Shown here in pieces: positions 27,867 through 36,022 of a stretch of 41,707 nt of DNA. The stretch covers positions 1 through 41,707 of the forward strand of contig CANFHO010000012.1 of NCBI GenBank assembly GCA_947447005.1, given 5' to 3'. The DNA is from Chitinophagaceae bacterium. GTDB taxonomy: Bacteria; Bacteroidota; Bacteroidia; Chitinophagales; Chitinophagaceae. Each line of letters starts with the position of its first letter. Position 1 is the first letter of the stretch. The notes under the pieces are model-generated. The model was not told where the DNA came from, did not search any database, and was given only the letters and a program-made list of their open reading frames with translations. A program made the position numbers and the translations under genes.

Positions 27867-28196
27867 TTATACTATGAAAAGATCTCTTGTTACTTTTATT
27901 GTATCTGATAAATCGCCAACAAGCCTCACTTCTGGCAATGGATATTTCTTGATAAGCAATGGCATAGCAATGATATGTTCTTTCATTACGTAAGATTTCT
28001 CTTTACTTGCATCTATCACTTTCAATTCATATCGATCCTTGAGGTGATTTTCAAAAATTGAAAGTGCATTTTGTATTGTTCTGGCAGACAGAATGGAGGT
28101 GCCATTGATGAATAAATGAAATATATATTTTTCGTGCTTGTGTTTTTCTACAATTTCTATCAACTTATTTGTTTTATGTGTATGTTCTTTCAGCAT
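27867..28196 (-). CDS. kaiB: KaiB-like circadian clock protein
   Basis: A 109-residue protein. After a non-conserved, His- and Lys-rich leader of about 22 residues, the KaiB thioredoxin-like core runs through KYIFHLFINGTSILSARTIQNALSIFENHL, then RYELKVID and IIAMPLLIKKYPLPEVRLVGDLSD. The final GDLS block and the preceding prolines match the fold-switching part of cyanobacterial KaiB. It lies between kaiC and an unknown membrane protein gene. Outside cyanobacteria KaiB homologues with KaiC are linked to stress responses or timer functions rather than a proven clock. No kaiA is present. Confidence 0.88.
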   Translation of the reverse strand: MLKEHTHKTNKLIEIVEKHKHEKYIFHLFINGTSILSARTIQNALSIFENHLKDRYELKVIDASKEKSYVMKEHIIAMPLLIKKYPLPEVRLVGDLSDTIKVTRDLFIV

Positions 28197-28229
28197 AATA
28201 AAATATTCATGTGTAGTGAGATGAATGAT

Positions 28230-29744
28230 TTAGGCAAGTACATTTATTTTTTTCTCTGCTGCAATCCTTTTGGATCCAAGCAATAAACCTTGTTCATTTC
28301 TTAAAACAGGTATTACCGTAATGCCATTTGAAGTAATAATGAATTCCCGTACCTCCTTGGAGTGGGCCATGCCCCTCGCTTTCATCACATAAATGCTTCT
28401 GTTTCTCTCTCCATCCAATTCAATATCCTCTAACATCATCCATGTATCAACCATAGAAGAAATTCCTTCGTCGCTCGGATTTCTGGCGATTGACCCCAAG
28501 GTGATTGCTGCAGTGAACATCACTGTAACGTGTTTCGTTTTTAAATAATCAATGAATCGAGTGAGCATTCCTCTTACATCACTGTTCGGTCCTTCAGTCA
28601 TGAGGTTTGTGATAGGGTCAAGAATAATGACAGAAGGTTTGTGTTCTTCAATCAAAACTTTGATGGATAAAAAATGCAATTCCAGATTTTGCAAGGTGGG
28701 TCTTGCATAATAAAATTGGAGTTTGCCGGATTTGGTAAATATCTCCAAATTGATACCAATCGATTTCATATTTCTGATGATCTGATTGGGCGACTCTTCA
28801 AACGCACAGAAAAAACAAGTTTCATTGTTCTCACACACACTTTTTGCAAATGAAGCTACGATGCTTGTTTTTCCTGTTCCTGAACTGCCAGAAACCAGGA
28901 TGCTGCTACCAACAAAAAATCCTTTGTTCTCCAACATTTCATCTAATTTGGGTATTCCTGAAGGAATTCTAATGAAGCTATTAACCTGATCAACTCCAAC
29001 AGTAACAATTGGGAAAACAGATAAGCCATTTTCATCAATGATGAAAGGATATTCATTATTCGCATGTTCAGAACCACGATATTTTAATATTCGAAGTCGC
29101 CTGGTTGCAATTTGATTTGTTATACGATTGCTCAATTCAATTACACAGTCTGCTACATTTTCTTCCAATCCCAGACGGGTTACATAAATATCTCCAAGTT
29201 CGGCAGTAATAATAGCTGTTACATTTTTTTCCTTCAGCCAAAAGAACAATCGTTTGAATTCAGAACGAAGCATACTAATATCAAGATTGACAAACAGACT
29301 ATCCAGTGAATCAAGTACAATTCGTTTTGCATGTATGCTTTCAATTGCTTTTTCAAGTCGGATAAAAAGGCCGTCAATATTATATTTTCCAGCCTCATGA
29401 TATTCGTTATGGCTTACATGTAAATGTTCGAGGTATAATTTTTTCTCCTTGATCATTGTGCCCAATTCAAATCCAAGATTTGAAACATTGGTTAACAGTT
29501 CATCTGCTTTCTCTTCAAATGTCATGAATACACCGGGTTCATCATACATGGCAATTCCTTTCAAAATAAATTGCATCGCCATAAATGTTTTTCCAGAGCC
29601 TATGCCACCTACAACCAATGTAGGTCTGTTTTGTGGAATTCCTCCTAAAGTGAGATTATCAAAACCTTTAATGCCGGTTGGCGTTTTTTCAAGATGATGC
29701 GAAACATCATTCAACTCCATTTTTACTTCTTGTGATTCCATCAT
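28230..29744 (-). CDS. kaiC: KaiC-like double-RecA ATPase (circadian clock protein family)
   Basis: A 504-residue protein with two KaiC/RecA domains. Domain I: Walker A GGIGSGKT (Lys52), catalytic Glu77-Glu78 in MTFEE, Walker B IVLDSLDSL. Domain II: Walker A GSSGTGKT (Lys292), Glu316-Glu317 in AFEE, Walker B VIILDPITN. The autophosphorylation region reads NPSDEGISSMVDT, aligning with HITDSHISTITDT of cyanobacterial KaiC, so the Ser431/Thr432 pair becomes Ser429/Ser430. Both ATPase and phosphotransfer sites look intact. The C-terminal tail differs from cyanobacterial KaiC, and no KaiA is encoded nearby. First gene of kaiC-kaiB-unknown; spacings are 33 and 11 nt. Confidence 0.93.
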   Translation of the reverse strand: MMESQEVKMELNDVSHHLEKTPTGIKGFDNLTLGGIPQNRPTLVVGGIGSGKTFMAMQFILKGIAMYDEPGVFMTFEEKADELLTNVSNLGFELGTMIKEKKLYLEHLHVSHNEYHEAGKYNIDGLFIRLEKAIESIHAKRIVLDSLDSLFVNLDISMLRSEFKRLFFWLKEKNVTAIITAELGDIYVTRLGLEENVADCVIELSNRITNQIATRRLRILKYRGSEHANNEYPFIIDENGLSVFPIVTVGVDQVNSFIRIPSGIPKLDEMLENKGFFVGSSILVSGSSGTGKTSIVASFAKSVCENNETCFFCAFEESPNQIIRNMKSIGINLEIFTKSGKLQFYYARPTLQNLELHFLSIKVLIEEHKPSVIILDPITNLMTEGPNSDVRGMLTRFIDYLKTKHVTVMFTAAITLGSIARNPSDEGISSMVDTWMMLEDIELDGERNRSIYVMKARGMAHSKEVREFIITSNGITVIPVLRNEQGLLLGSKRIAAEKKINVLA

Positions 29745-29779
29745 TTAATTTTTTGCAGTTTCAGAACATTTATATCATG

Positions 29780-29787
29780 CAAAATTA
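29780..29787 (-). promoter_or_regulatory. Candidate -7 box TAATTTTG for the kaiC operon
   Basis: On the minus strand TAATTTTG fits TAnnTTTG and lies about 35 nt upstream of the kaiC ATG, implying a short leader of about 30 nt. No clear -33 TTG is present at the ideal spacing. Confidence 0.4.
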
Positions 29788-29820
29788 CTTGCAGAGATTT
29801 CTGAAGAAATGATGTGAATC

Positions 29821-29846
29821 AAGTGATGGCGTAGCATGAATCACTT
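29821..29846. repeat. Perfect 7-bp inverted repeat AAGTGAT/ATCACTT
   Basis: AAGTGAT and ATCACTT are separated by 12 nt, upstream of the kaiC promoter candidate. It may be an operator for the kai operon or part of a hairpin; the sequence alone does not decide. Confidence 0.35.
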
Positions 29847-29859
29847 TTGTTCTTAACAG

Positions 29860-29952
29860 CCAGGGAAGGGGAATACAGGGAATACAAGTAATACAAGGCA
29901 CAAGGCACGGGGCACAAGGAATACAAGGAATACAAGGGACGAGGCACAGGGA
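29860..29952 (+). repeat. Tandem tract of 7- and 9-nt words (AAGGCAC, AAGGAATAC)
   Basis: The sequence alternates a 9-nt word (GGGAATACA, AAGTAATACA, AAGGAATAC) with a 7-nt word (AAGGCAC, GGGGCAC). It lies between the 3' end of the outer-membrane receptor gene and the kaiC upstream region, and shares the AAGGCAC word with the tract at 35.9 kb. Confidence 0.8.
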
Positions 29953-29965
29953 ATGATTGAAACGT

Positions 29966-32377
29966 TTAATCTTCTTTGAGAATATTTACTTTTTTGGCTG
30001 AAGTGGATTGTTTGATTCTGTATGAAAACGTAAGATTGACCTGTGTGGGTGAATAACGGCCATAGCCATCATAATGATAGTTTGCACCATTGTAAATGTA
30101 TTTTGCCTTGCGTGTTTTGAACACGTCGAGTACATTTAAACTTACGGTACCTCTTTCTTTCAGGATATCCTTACTCAAAGAGAGATCGGTATAAAACATA
30201 CCTTTTCTTTTACCTTGTACAGTTTTTTGTGCAGCTTCGTAATTTGTACGAATTTGTATATCCAGTTTATTCTTCAAACTAAAGCGTGATGTTTGTCTGG
30301 CAAACCAACTGTAAGTAGCTGTTTTGTATGCAGCAAGAATATTGCTTCCATCTATATTGGCATGAAAGAAATTTCCATTCAGATCTAGTTTCCACCATTT
30401 TTTGGGTTTAAAGCCCCCCGTCAGTTCAACCCCATATGCTTTTTCAAAAAGAAGGTTTTCTGGACGTGTGGTTGCATTTCCGGCTGCATCAACATATCTG
30501 ATTCTTTCAATCCTGCCATGGGTACTTCTGTAATAAACAGAAGAACTTACAGAACCTTTATCAAATGTTTTTAAATGACCTAATTCAAATACGTTGCTGA
30601 ATTCAGGGTTCAGATTTGGATTTCCACCACTAAAATTCCTGCTATCTGAAAAAGTGGCATAAGGACTTAAATCATTGTAAACAGGTCGTCTGATACGCCT
30701 GCTATAACTGATTTGTAAACCATGATCGTTTGGCAATTGATAGGTAAAGTGCGAACTGGGAAACAGATTGGCATAGTTTCTTGGATTTTTATCATTGGTT
30801 CTGTCCAGCCTTGTTTCAACATCCGTCAATTCTGCTCTAAGTCCCAATTGATAAGAAAGCTTTTCGGCTTTATTTTCATATATCCCATATGCCGCATGAA
30901 TATTTTCGTTGTAGACAAAAACGTTGTTGAAGCCAGGCAATGGATCAAATCCACCACTGACATTTTTTTGTGCAACGAGGTAGTCGTTTACCATGTTACG
31001 CAGACTGCTTCTAAGTCCGGTTTCAAATTTTCCCTCTTTTCCGATGGGTTTAGTATAATCAACCTGAAGGAGGTATTGTTTTTCAAATTCAATATTGACA
31101 GAATGTTGAATGATGTTTTTGGTTAGATCTTCCACATGTGTAGGAGAAAACAATTTTTGAGTAAAAATCTGATCTGAATTTTCCCAATAATCCAGGTATT
31201 TGAATTCAGCTGAAAGTTCATGACCCTTTTGTGCAAAAGTCTTTTTATAATCTACCGTAAAATCAGTGTAGGGTTCAATTTCATCTTCATCCTGCGTACG
31301 TTTAACGTAATCCTTTAGATTATTTTTTGTGAAAAGATAGTCGTTGTACAAGATGGATGTCAATCTTTTCCCCTTGCTTTTTTTGTACATGTACGCAGCG
31401 GTGATTACGCTTTTTTCATTGAAGAAGTAATCCATTCCACCTCGAATATTATTGTTGTATCCAGTGAAACTTCCTTTATTATTTTGTTGGGTGATGAAGG
31501 TTGAATCCAGTCGATATATTTCCTGATAGGTTGAATTGTAGTAAGGCTGAACACGATATGCGATACCGTAGTTGATGAAAAAATTGATTTTATTTTTTCT
31601 GTAATTGACATTGGCAGCCCCTCCGAAATTTGTAGGATTGCCAGAAATCAATTCAAAGGATCCATTGAAACCTTGGCGCCTGTCTTTTTTCAGGATGATG
31701 TTGATGATGCCCGCCATGCCTTCAGCCTCATAGCGAGCTGAAGGGTTGGTGATGATCTCAACACGTTCAACCATGTTTGCCTGTAGTTGCTGCAACCCTG
31801 CAGCACCTTTGATACTCACCAAGCCAGAAGGTTTGCCATCAATCAAAATTCTGACATTGTCGCTACCACGTAATTTAACACCTCCATCAGGATCAACTGA
31901 AACCGAAGGAATATTCATCAGGATATCGGAAGCGGACCCACCTGCATTTGCAAGATCTTTGCCTACATTGAATATTTTTTTATCCAGGGCCAGTTGCATG
32001 GTGCTCTTTTCAGCCTGAACAACAATTTCTTTCAGTGATTGGTTGGTGATAGCTATTTTGACGATGCCCAGATTTACAACTTCATTTTTTTCGTTGATGA
32101 TGATGTTTTTCCTTGTGATGGTGCTGTATCCGATGAAATTGAAACGAACTGAATAGGATCCATAAGGGACACGCAATTCAAAACCACCATCAGTATTGGT
32201 GAGTTTTTCTTGAATCACTTCTTTTCCGCCTGTTTTGTTTACCTGCACAGTGGCAAATCCAAGTGGTTTATTATCGGTCGAATCAAACAGGCGGCCTATT
32301 ATGACTCCTTGTTGGATATTTTGGGCATGGGAAGAAAGAACAGAAAGCAACAATGAAACAAGCAATATCGATCTCAT
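29966..32377 (-). CDS. TonB-dependent receptor-like outer-membrane protein
   Basis: An 803-residue protein with signal peptide MRSILLVSLLLSVLSSHAQ. A carboxypeptidase-regulatory-like N-terminal domain comes first (GVIIGRLFDSTDNKPLGFATV), then a TonB plug (SDILMNIPSVSVDPDGGVKLRGSDNVRILIDGKP, VERVEIITNPSARYEAEGMAGIINIILKK), then a large beta-barrel of the OMP_b-brl_3 type. These import nutrients or metal complexes using TonB energy. There is no SusD partner on either side, so it is not a classical polysaccharide uptake pair, and the ligand cannot be told from this sequence. Monocistronic. Confidence 0.9.
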   Translation of the reverse strand: MRSILLVSLLLSVLSSHAQNIQQGVIIGRLFDSTDNKPLGFATVQVNKTGGKEVIQEKLTNTDGGFELRVPYGSYSVRFNFIGYSTITRKNIIINEKNEVVNLGIVKIAITNQSLKEIVVQAEKSTMQLALDKKIFNVGKDLANAGGSASDILMNIPSVSVDPDGGVKLRGSDNVRILIDGKPSGLVSIKGAAGLQQLQANMVERVEIITNPSARYEAEGMAGIINIILKKDRRQGFNGSFELISGNPTNFGGAANVNYRKNKINFFINYGIAYRVQPYYNSTYQEIYRLDSTFITQQNNKGSFTGYNNNIRGGMDYFFNEKSVITAAYMYKKSKGKRLTSILYNDYLFTKNNLKDYVKRTQDEDEIEPYTDFTVDYKKTFAQKGHELSAEFKYLDYWENSDQIFTQKLFSPTHVEDLTKNIIQHSVNIEFEKQYLLQVDYTKPIGKEGKFETGLRSSLRNMVNDYLVAQKNVSGGFDPLPGFNNVFVYNENIHAAYGIYENKAEKLSYQLGLRAELTDVETRLDRTNDKNPRNYANLFPSSHFTYQLPNDHGLQISYSRRIRRPVYNDLSPYATFSDSRNFSGGNPNLNPEFSNVFELGHLKTFDKGSVSSSVYYRSTHGRIERIRYVDAAGNATTRPENLLFEKAYGVELTGGFKPKKWWKLDLNGNFFHANIDGSNILAAYKTATYSWFARQTSRFSLKNKLDIQIRTNYEAAQKTVQGKRKGMFYTDLSLSKDILKERGTVSLNVLDVFKTRKAKYIYNGANYHYDGYGRYSPTQVNLTFSYRIKQSTSAKKVNILKED

Positions 32378-32465
32378 CAGAAAAAATATGAAATGGTAAG
32401 ATGATTAAAAATAGGATAAACTTGTAAATAGGGATGCAGATAAATAGTAATGGGGGTATTGGGAA

Positions 32466-32524
32466 TGCCAGGCAAAGAGGCAAGGAGGCAAAGAGACAGA
32501 AAAGAGAAAGGAGAAGGGCGAAAA
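32466..32524 (+). repeat. Short tandem tract (AGGCAAAG, then GAGAAAG/GAAAAG words)
   Basis: AGGCAAAG, AGGCAAGG and AGGCAAAG repeat with period 8, then degenerate GAAAAGA-type words follow. Purine-rich on the plus strand, between divergent receptor and acylase genes. Unlike the 35.9 and 40.9 kb tracts it has no inverted partner. Confidence 0.7.
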
Positions 32525-32655
32525 GTGAAGAACTGGCAGAAAAGAGTCATTGAGCTGAAAAGTGCCATCTTATTCTGACTTTTTAAACTTAACGCATAAA
32601 CATAGTGTCTATTGATGTGTTATCTTTATCATCAATCATTTTCAACATCACATTC

Positions 32656-34698
32656 ATGAAATATCTCCTCTCGCTTACTCTCTTCATTTCGCTGCATGCT
32701 TCATCACAGATCGACCCTACGCATATAACCATTGCACGGGACAGCTTTGGAGTGCCGCATATTTTTGCCAAAACAGATCCAGAGGTTTCCTATGGATTGG
32801 CATGGGCACATGCAGAAGATGATTTCAACAGTTTGCAACAAGTGGCCCTTCCTGCCAAAGGATTGATGGGAACAGTATACGGAAAAACCGGTGTTGCAGG
32901 CGATTATGCATTTGCCTTGTTCAGATGCAGAGAGATTACAGAAGAAAGATGGAATACACTCTCACCTGAATTTTTGAAATTGATTGAAGGGTACGTGCAA
33001 GGAATGAATGACTATGCAAAGGCACATCCGCAGGAAGTGATGGCCAAAAAATTATTTCCAATCACTGTAAAAGACTATATCGCATCATCTGTTTTGGCAC
33101 TCACGATTTTCAATGGAGGTGACAAAGCCCTGCGAGCAATTTTTGCAAACAAGGTCGAACCTACCATTGATTACGATAAAATGGGTTCAAATGCCATTGC
33201 TATCAGTTCTTCCAAAACCAATACCGGAGAGGCTTTCCTGGCTATCAATGCACATCAGCCAAATGAAGGTCCTGAAGCTTTTTACGAAGCACATGTCAAT
33301 AGTGAAGAAGGTTGGAACGCATTGGGTGGATTGCTGGCAGGCGGACCATGTATTCTGCATGGTGTGAATGAAAATCTTGGATGGGCCCATACAGTCAATA
33401 TGTGCGACAGGATGGATATTTTTCAATTGCAGATCAATCCCAATAATAAAGACCAATATATGTTTGATGGGGTGTGGACTGATTTAGAGAAGAAAAAAAT
33501 CAAACTGCATATTAAAGGCATCCCCATTCCTGTATCCAGGGATTTATATTGGAGTAAATACGGTGCCACGATGAAGAACGAGCAGGGAACATTTGCCATT
33601 CGTTTGGGTGCCAACATGGAAATTCGTGCATTGGAGCAGTGGTATAAGATGAACAAGGCAAAAAATTTCACGGAGTTTTACAAGGCTATCAGCCTGCAAG
33701 GATTGTCGATGTTCAATATTATGTATGCAGATCGCAATGATACCATCTTTTACATCAACAATGCCCTTATGCCCATCAGGGATGCATCACCAGCATACAA
33801 TTGGAAGAGCACCGTTCCAGGTAATACGTCAAAAACATTGTGGACTTCATTCAGGCCTATTGGTCAATTGCCTCAATATGTGAATCCCAAAAGTGGATTC
33901 CTTTTCAATACAAACCATTCGTCATTTCTGGCTTCCGGGAAAGCTGATAATTTATCCGAAACATCATTTCCAACACAAGACGGCTGGGAAACCTTGCAAA
34001 ACAATCGCAGTGTGAGGTTCCTGGAGTTGATGCCTCAGGAAGGAAAAATAGATTTTGAAACGTTTAAAAAGATCAAATTCAGCAGGCAATATCCTTCACA
34101 ATTTCAGTTTCCGGTGGGAATTGATTCTGTTTTTGTGATGAATCCATCTGCGTATCCTCAGTACGATACCATCTTAAGAAACCTTCAACAATGGGATCGC
34201 AAAGGGGAAGCCGACAGCAAGGGTGCCGGTGCATTCTTGATGGTATATGAAGCCGTTTCATCCAAATTCAAAAGTGTTCAAAGACAGTTGACTTTAGCAG
34301 AATGGGAAACGGTGTTGTCAAAAGTAAAGGAACAGATGATGCAGAATTTTGGAACCACTGATTTGAAATTGGGAGATATTCAAAAAATTGTACGTGGCTC
34401 CAAAGTATTGCCAGCTCCGGGTTTGCCGGATCTGTTGGCACCCGAATGGAGTGTAAAAAATGAAACTGGAACAAGAAAGATTTCAGGAGGGGATGCCTAT
34501 GTTGCCTTGGTGCGTTTCCCTAAAACCGGTTTACCGATCATTGAAACAGTAAACACCTATGGCGCTTCAGCAAAAGAAGGGAAACCGCATTTCGATGATC
34601 AGATTCCGCTTTTCTTGCAACAGAAGACCAAGCATATGACACTCGACAAACAAGAGGTGTTGAGAAATGCTGTGCGTACATATCATCCTGGAGAATAA
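32656..34698 (+). CDS. Penicillin acylase (S45) family N-terminal nucleophile hydrolase
   Basis: The ORF track starts at 32605; the ATG at 32656 begins a proper signal peptide (MKYLLSLTLFISLHASSQ), giving 680 residues. The nucleophile is Ser178 in KMGSNAIAIS, which becomes the N-terminus of the beta chain after self-cleavage. VPHIFAKTDPEVSYGLAWAHAEDDF is the alpha-chain opening, LLAGGPCILHGVNENLGWAHTVN and the later FNTNHSSF complete the fold. Members cleave amide bonds in penicillins, aculeacin-like lipopeptides or acyl-homoserine lactones; the substrate here is unknown. It acts in the periplasm. It heads an operon: the sirtuin gene follows after 14 nt and the SET gene 3 nt later. Confidence 0.9.
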   Translation: MKYLLSLTLFISLHASSQIDPTHITIARDSFGVPHIFAKTDPEVSYGLAWAHAEDDFNSLQQVALPAKGLMGTVYGKTGVAGDYAFALFRCREITEERWNTLSPEFLKLIEGYVQGMNDYAKAHPQEVMAKKLFPITVKDYIASSVLALTIFNGGDKALRAIFANKVEPTIDYDKMGSNAIAISSSKTNTGEAFLAINAHQPNEGPEAFYEAHVNSEEGWNALGGLLAGGPCILHGVNENLGWAHTVNMCDRMDIFQLQINPNNKDQYMFDGVWTDLEKKKIKLHIKGIPIPVSRDLYWSKYGATMKNEQGTFAIRLGANMEIRALEQWYKMNKAKNFTEFYKAISLQGLSMFNIMYADRNDTIFYINNALMPIRDASPAYNWKSTVPGNTSKTLWTSFRPIGQLPQYVNPKSGFLFNTNHSSFLASGKADNLSETSFPTQDGWETLQNNRSVRFLELMPQEGKIDFETFKKIKFSRQYPSQFQFPVGIDSVFVMNPSAYPQYDTILRNLQQWDRKGEADSKGAGAFLMVYEAVSSKFKSVQRQLTLAEWETVLSKVKEQMMQNFGTTDLKLGDIQKIVRGSKVLPAPGLPDLLAPEWSVKNETGTRKISGGDAYVALVRFPKTGLPIIETVNTYGASAKEGKPHFDDQIPLFLQQKTKHMTLDKQEVLRNAVRTYHPGE

Positions 34699-34712
34699 AT
34701 AAATGTAATTGT

Positions 34713-35447
34713 ATGTCGATGCATCCCAATGACATGGTAGTGATAACAGGTGCCGGAATTTCTGTTGATTCTGGTATCAAGCCTTTTAGAGGCAAGGATG
34801 GTATTTGGAAGGAAAACCCTTTGGAAATGGCCACCTTCAAAAAATTCATGACAGAACCTGAAGTGTTTTTGGCATGGTATTATCAACGTTTTATCATTTG
34901 CAGAAATGCAGAACCCAATAAGGTACATCATTTGATTGCTGAAAAAGGCTTTCGGGTGATTACACAAAACGTAGACAATCTTCACCTAAACGCAAAGCAT
35001 CCCTCCCACAGACTTGTAGAGATTCATGGAAACATCACCCAAAAAAGAAAAATTCAGGCAACTGATCGAAGTGAATTGGAATTTGCTGATTGGGAGTCGG
35101 TGGATGAAGAAAATCTGACATCATCCCTCTTTGAAAAATTCCATATTGGTGCAGGAGGAGCAATTGACATGGAAGAATCATACAGGCCACATATTTTGTT
35201 GTTTGATGAGTATTATTCCGACTTGTATGAATATCATAAAGCTTTGCAATGGGTAGATGAAGCCAATACGATTTTGTTCATGGGAACTTCCAATTCTGTA
35301 GGCATTACTGAAGGCATTTTAAATATGGCAGTAAATGCAGGCAAACGCGTAGTGGTGGTAGATCCAAATCCAAGTACTTCATTTATGCAACATGGTGTGG
35401 AAGTGAACAGGATGACTGCAAGAGAATATTGCGACAGTGAACTTTAA
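34713..35447 (+). CDS. SIR2-family NAD-dependent protein deacylase lacking the zinc cysteines
   Basis: A 244-residue sirtuin. NAD-binding motifs are ITGAGISVDSGIKPFRG (residues 11-27) and TQNVDNLH (84-91); the catalytic His is His105 in EIHGN. The GTSNSVG and VVVDPNPS blocks close the Rossmann fold. The segment after IHGN, where sirtuins normally carry CxxC...CxxC for zinc, contains no Cys at all; the protein's only cysteines are near residues 63 and 240. Removal of acyl groups from lysine is the family activity, but the zinc module is lost or replaced, so the fold around it must be stabilised another way. Co-transcribed with the SET-domain gene. Confidence 0.88.
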   Translation: MSMHPNDMVVITGAGISVDSGIKPFRGKDGIWKENPLEMATFKKFMTEPEVFLAWYYQRFIICRNAEPNKVHHLIAEKGFRVITQNVDNLHLNAKHPSHRLVEIHGNITQKRKIQATDRSELEFADWESVDEENLTSSLFEKFHIGAGGAIDMEESYRPHILLFDEYYSDLYEYHKALQWVDEANTILFMGTSNSVGITEGILNMAVNAGKRVVVVDPNPSTSFMQHGVEVNRMTAREYCDSEL

Positions 35448-35450
35448 CCT

Positions 35451-35870
35451 ATGAGTGATCAGATAAAAAAGGAACGATTATTACAAGAATTGTTGCGTTC
35501 CACGTATGCAACACTTCGACCATCCAAATTACATGGGATAGGTGTATTTGCTATCAAAGATATACCTCAAGGAACAAAAGATGTTTTTTCAAACCATGAT
35601 GCAGAGTGGATCAAAGTAAGTAAAGAAGAAGTAAACAATCTTCCCGAAGAATCCATCCAACTTGTTGAGAACTTTTGTTTGTATGATAAAGATCATTATT
35701 ATGTTCCTGAATATGGATTCAAGGTATTTGATATGGTTGTGTTCTTGAATCATTCAGAAACCCCCAATCTCATCTCCATCAATGATGGCGAATACTTTGA
35801 AACCACCCGTGATATCAGATGCGGTGAGGAGCTGCTGGTGGATTATGGTACTATTGTTGCGAGTCACTAA
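35451..35870 (+). CDS. SET-domain protein lysine methyltransferase-like
   Basis: A 139-residue minimal SET domain with no pre- or post-SET parts. The opening RPSKLHGIGVFAIKDIPQGT is SET motif I. The core FLNHSETPN (Asn100-His101-Ser102...Asn106) binds SAM and the final EELLVDYG (126-133) carries the Tyr that helps catalysis. Bacterial SET proteins methylate lysine in their own proteins and are often acquired from other lineages. It starts 3 nt after the sirtuin stop, so the two are co-expressed. The substrate is unknown. The convergent stretch downstream is a long inverted repeat. Confidence 0.88.
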   Translation: MSDQIKKERLLQELLRSTYATLRPSKLHGIGVFAIKDIPQGTKDVFSNHDAEWIKVSKEEVNNLPEESIQLVENFCLYDKDHYYVPEYGFKVFDMVVFLNHSETPNLISINDGEYFETTRDIRCGEELLVDYGTIVASH

Positions 35871-35881
35871 AAAGGCACTAA

Positions 35882-36022
35882 AAATACAAGGCACAAGGCA
35901 CAGGGCACGAGGCACAAGGAACAGCCTTACAAAAGAATTGTATTTCTTGTGCCCGGCTGTTCACTCGTGCCCTGTGCCTTGTCCCTTGTGCCTTGTATTT
36001 CTCGTGCCTTGTGCCTTGTATT
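35882..36022. repeat. Long inverted tandem-word repeat (AAGGCAC heptamers), likely terminator-like hairpin
   Basis: The left arm (35882-35927) is AAATACAAGGCACAAGGCAC and further heptamers ending in AACAGCC. The right arm (35954-36022) is GGCTGTTCACTCGTGCCCTG and further copies ending TTGTATTT, the reverse complement of the same words. A 26-nt spacer separates the arms. It fills the gap between the convergent SET and unknown-secreted-protein genes, abutting the latter's stop codon. Confidence 0.88.
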
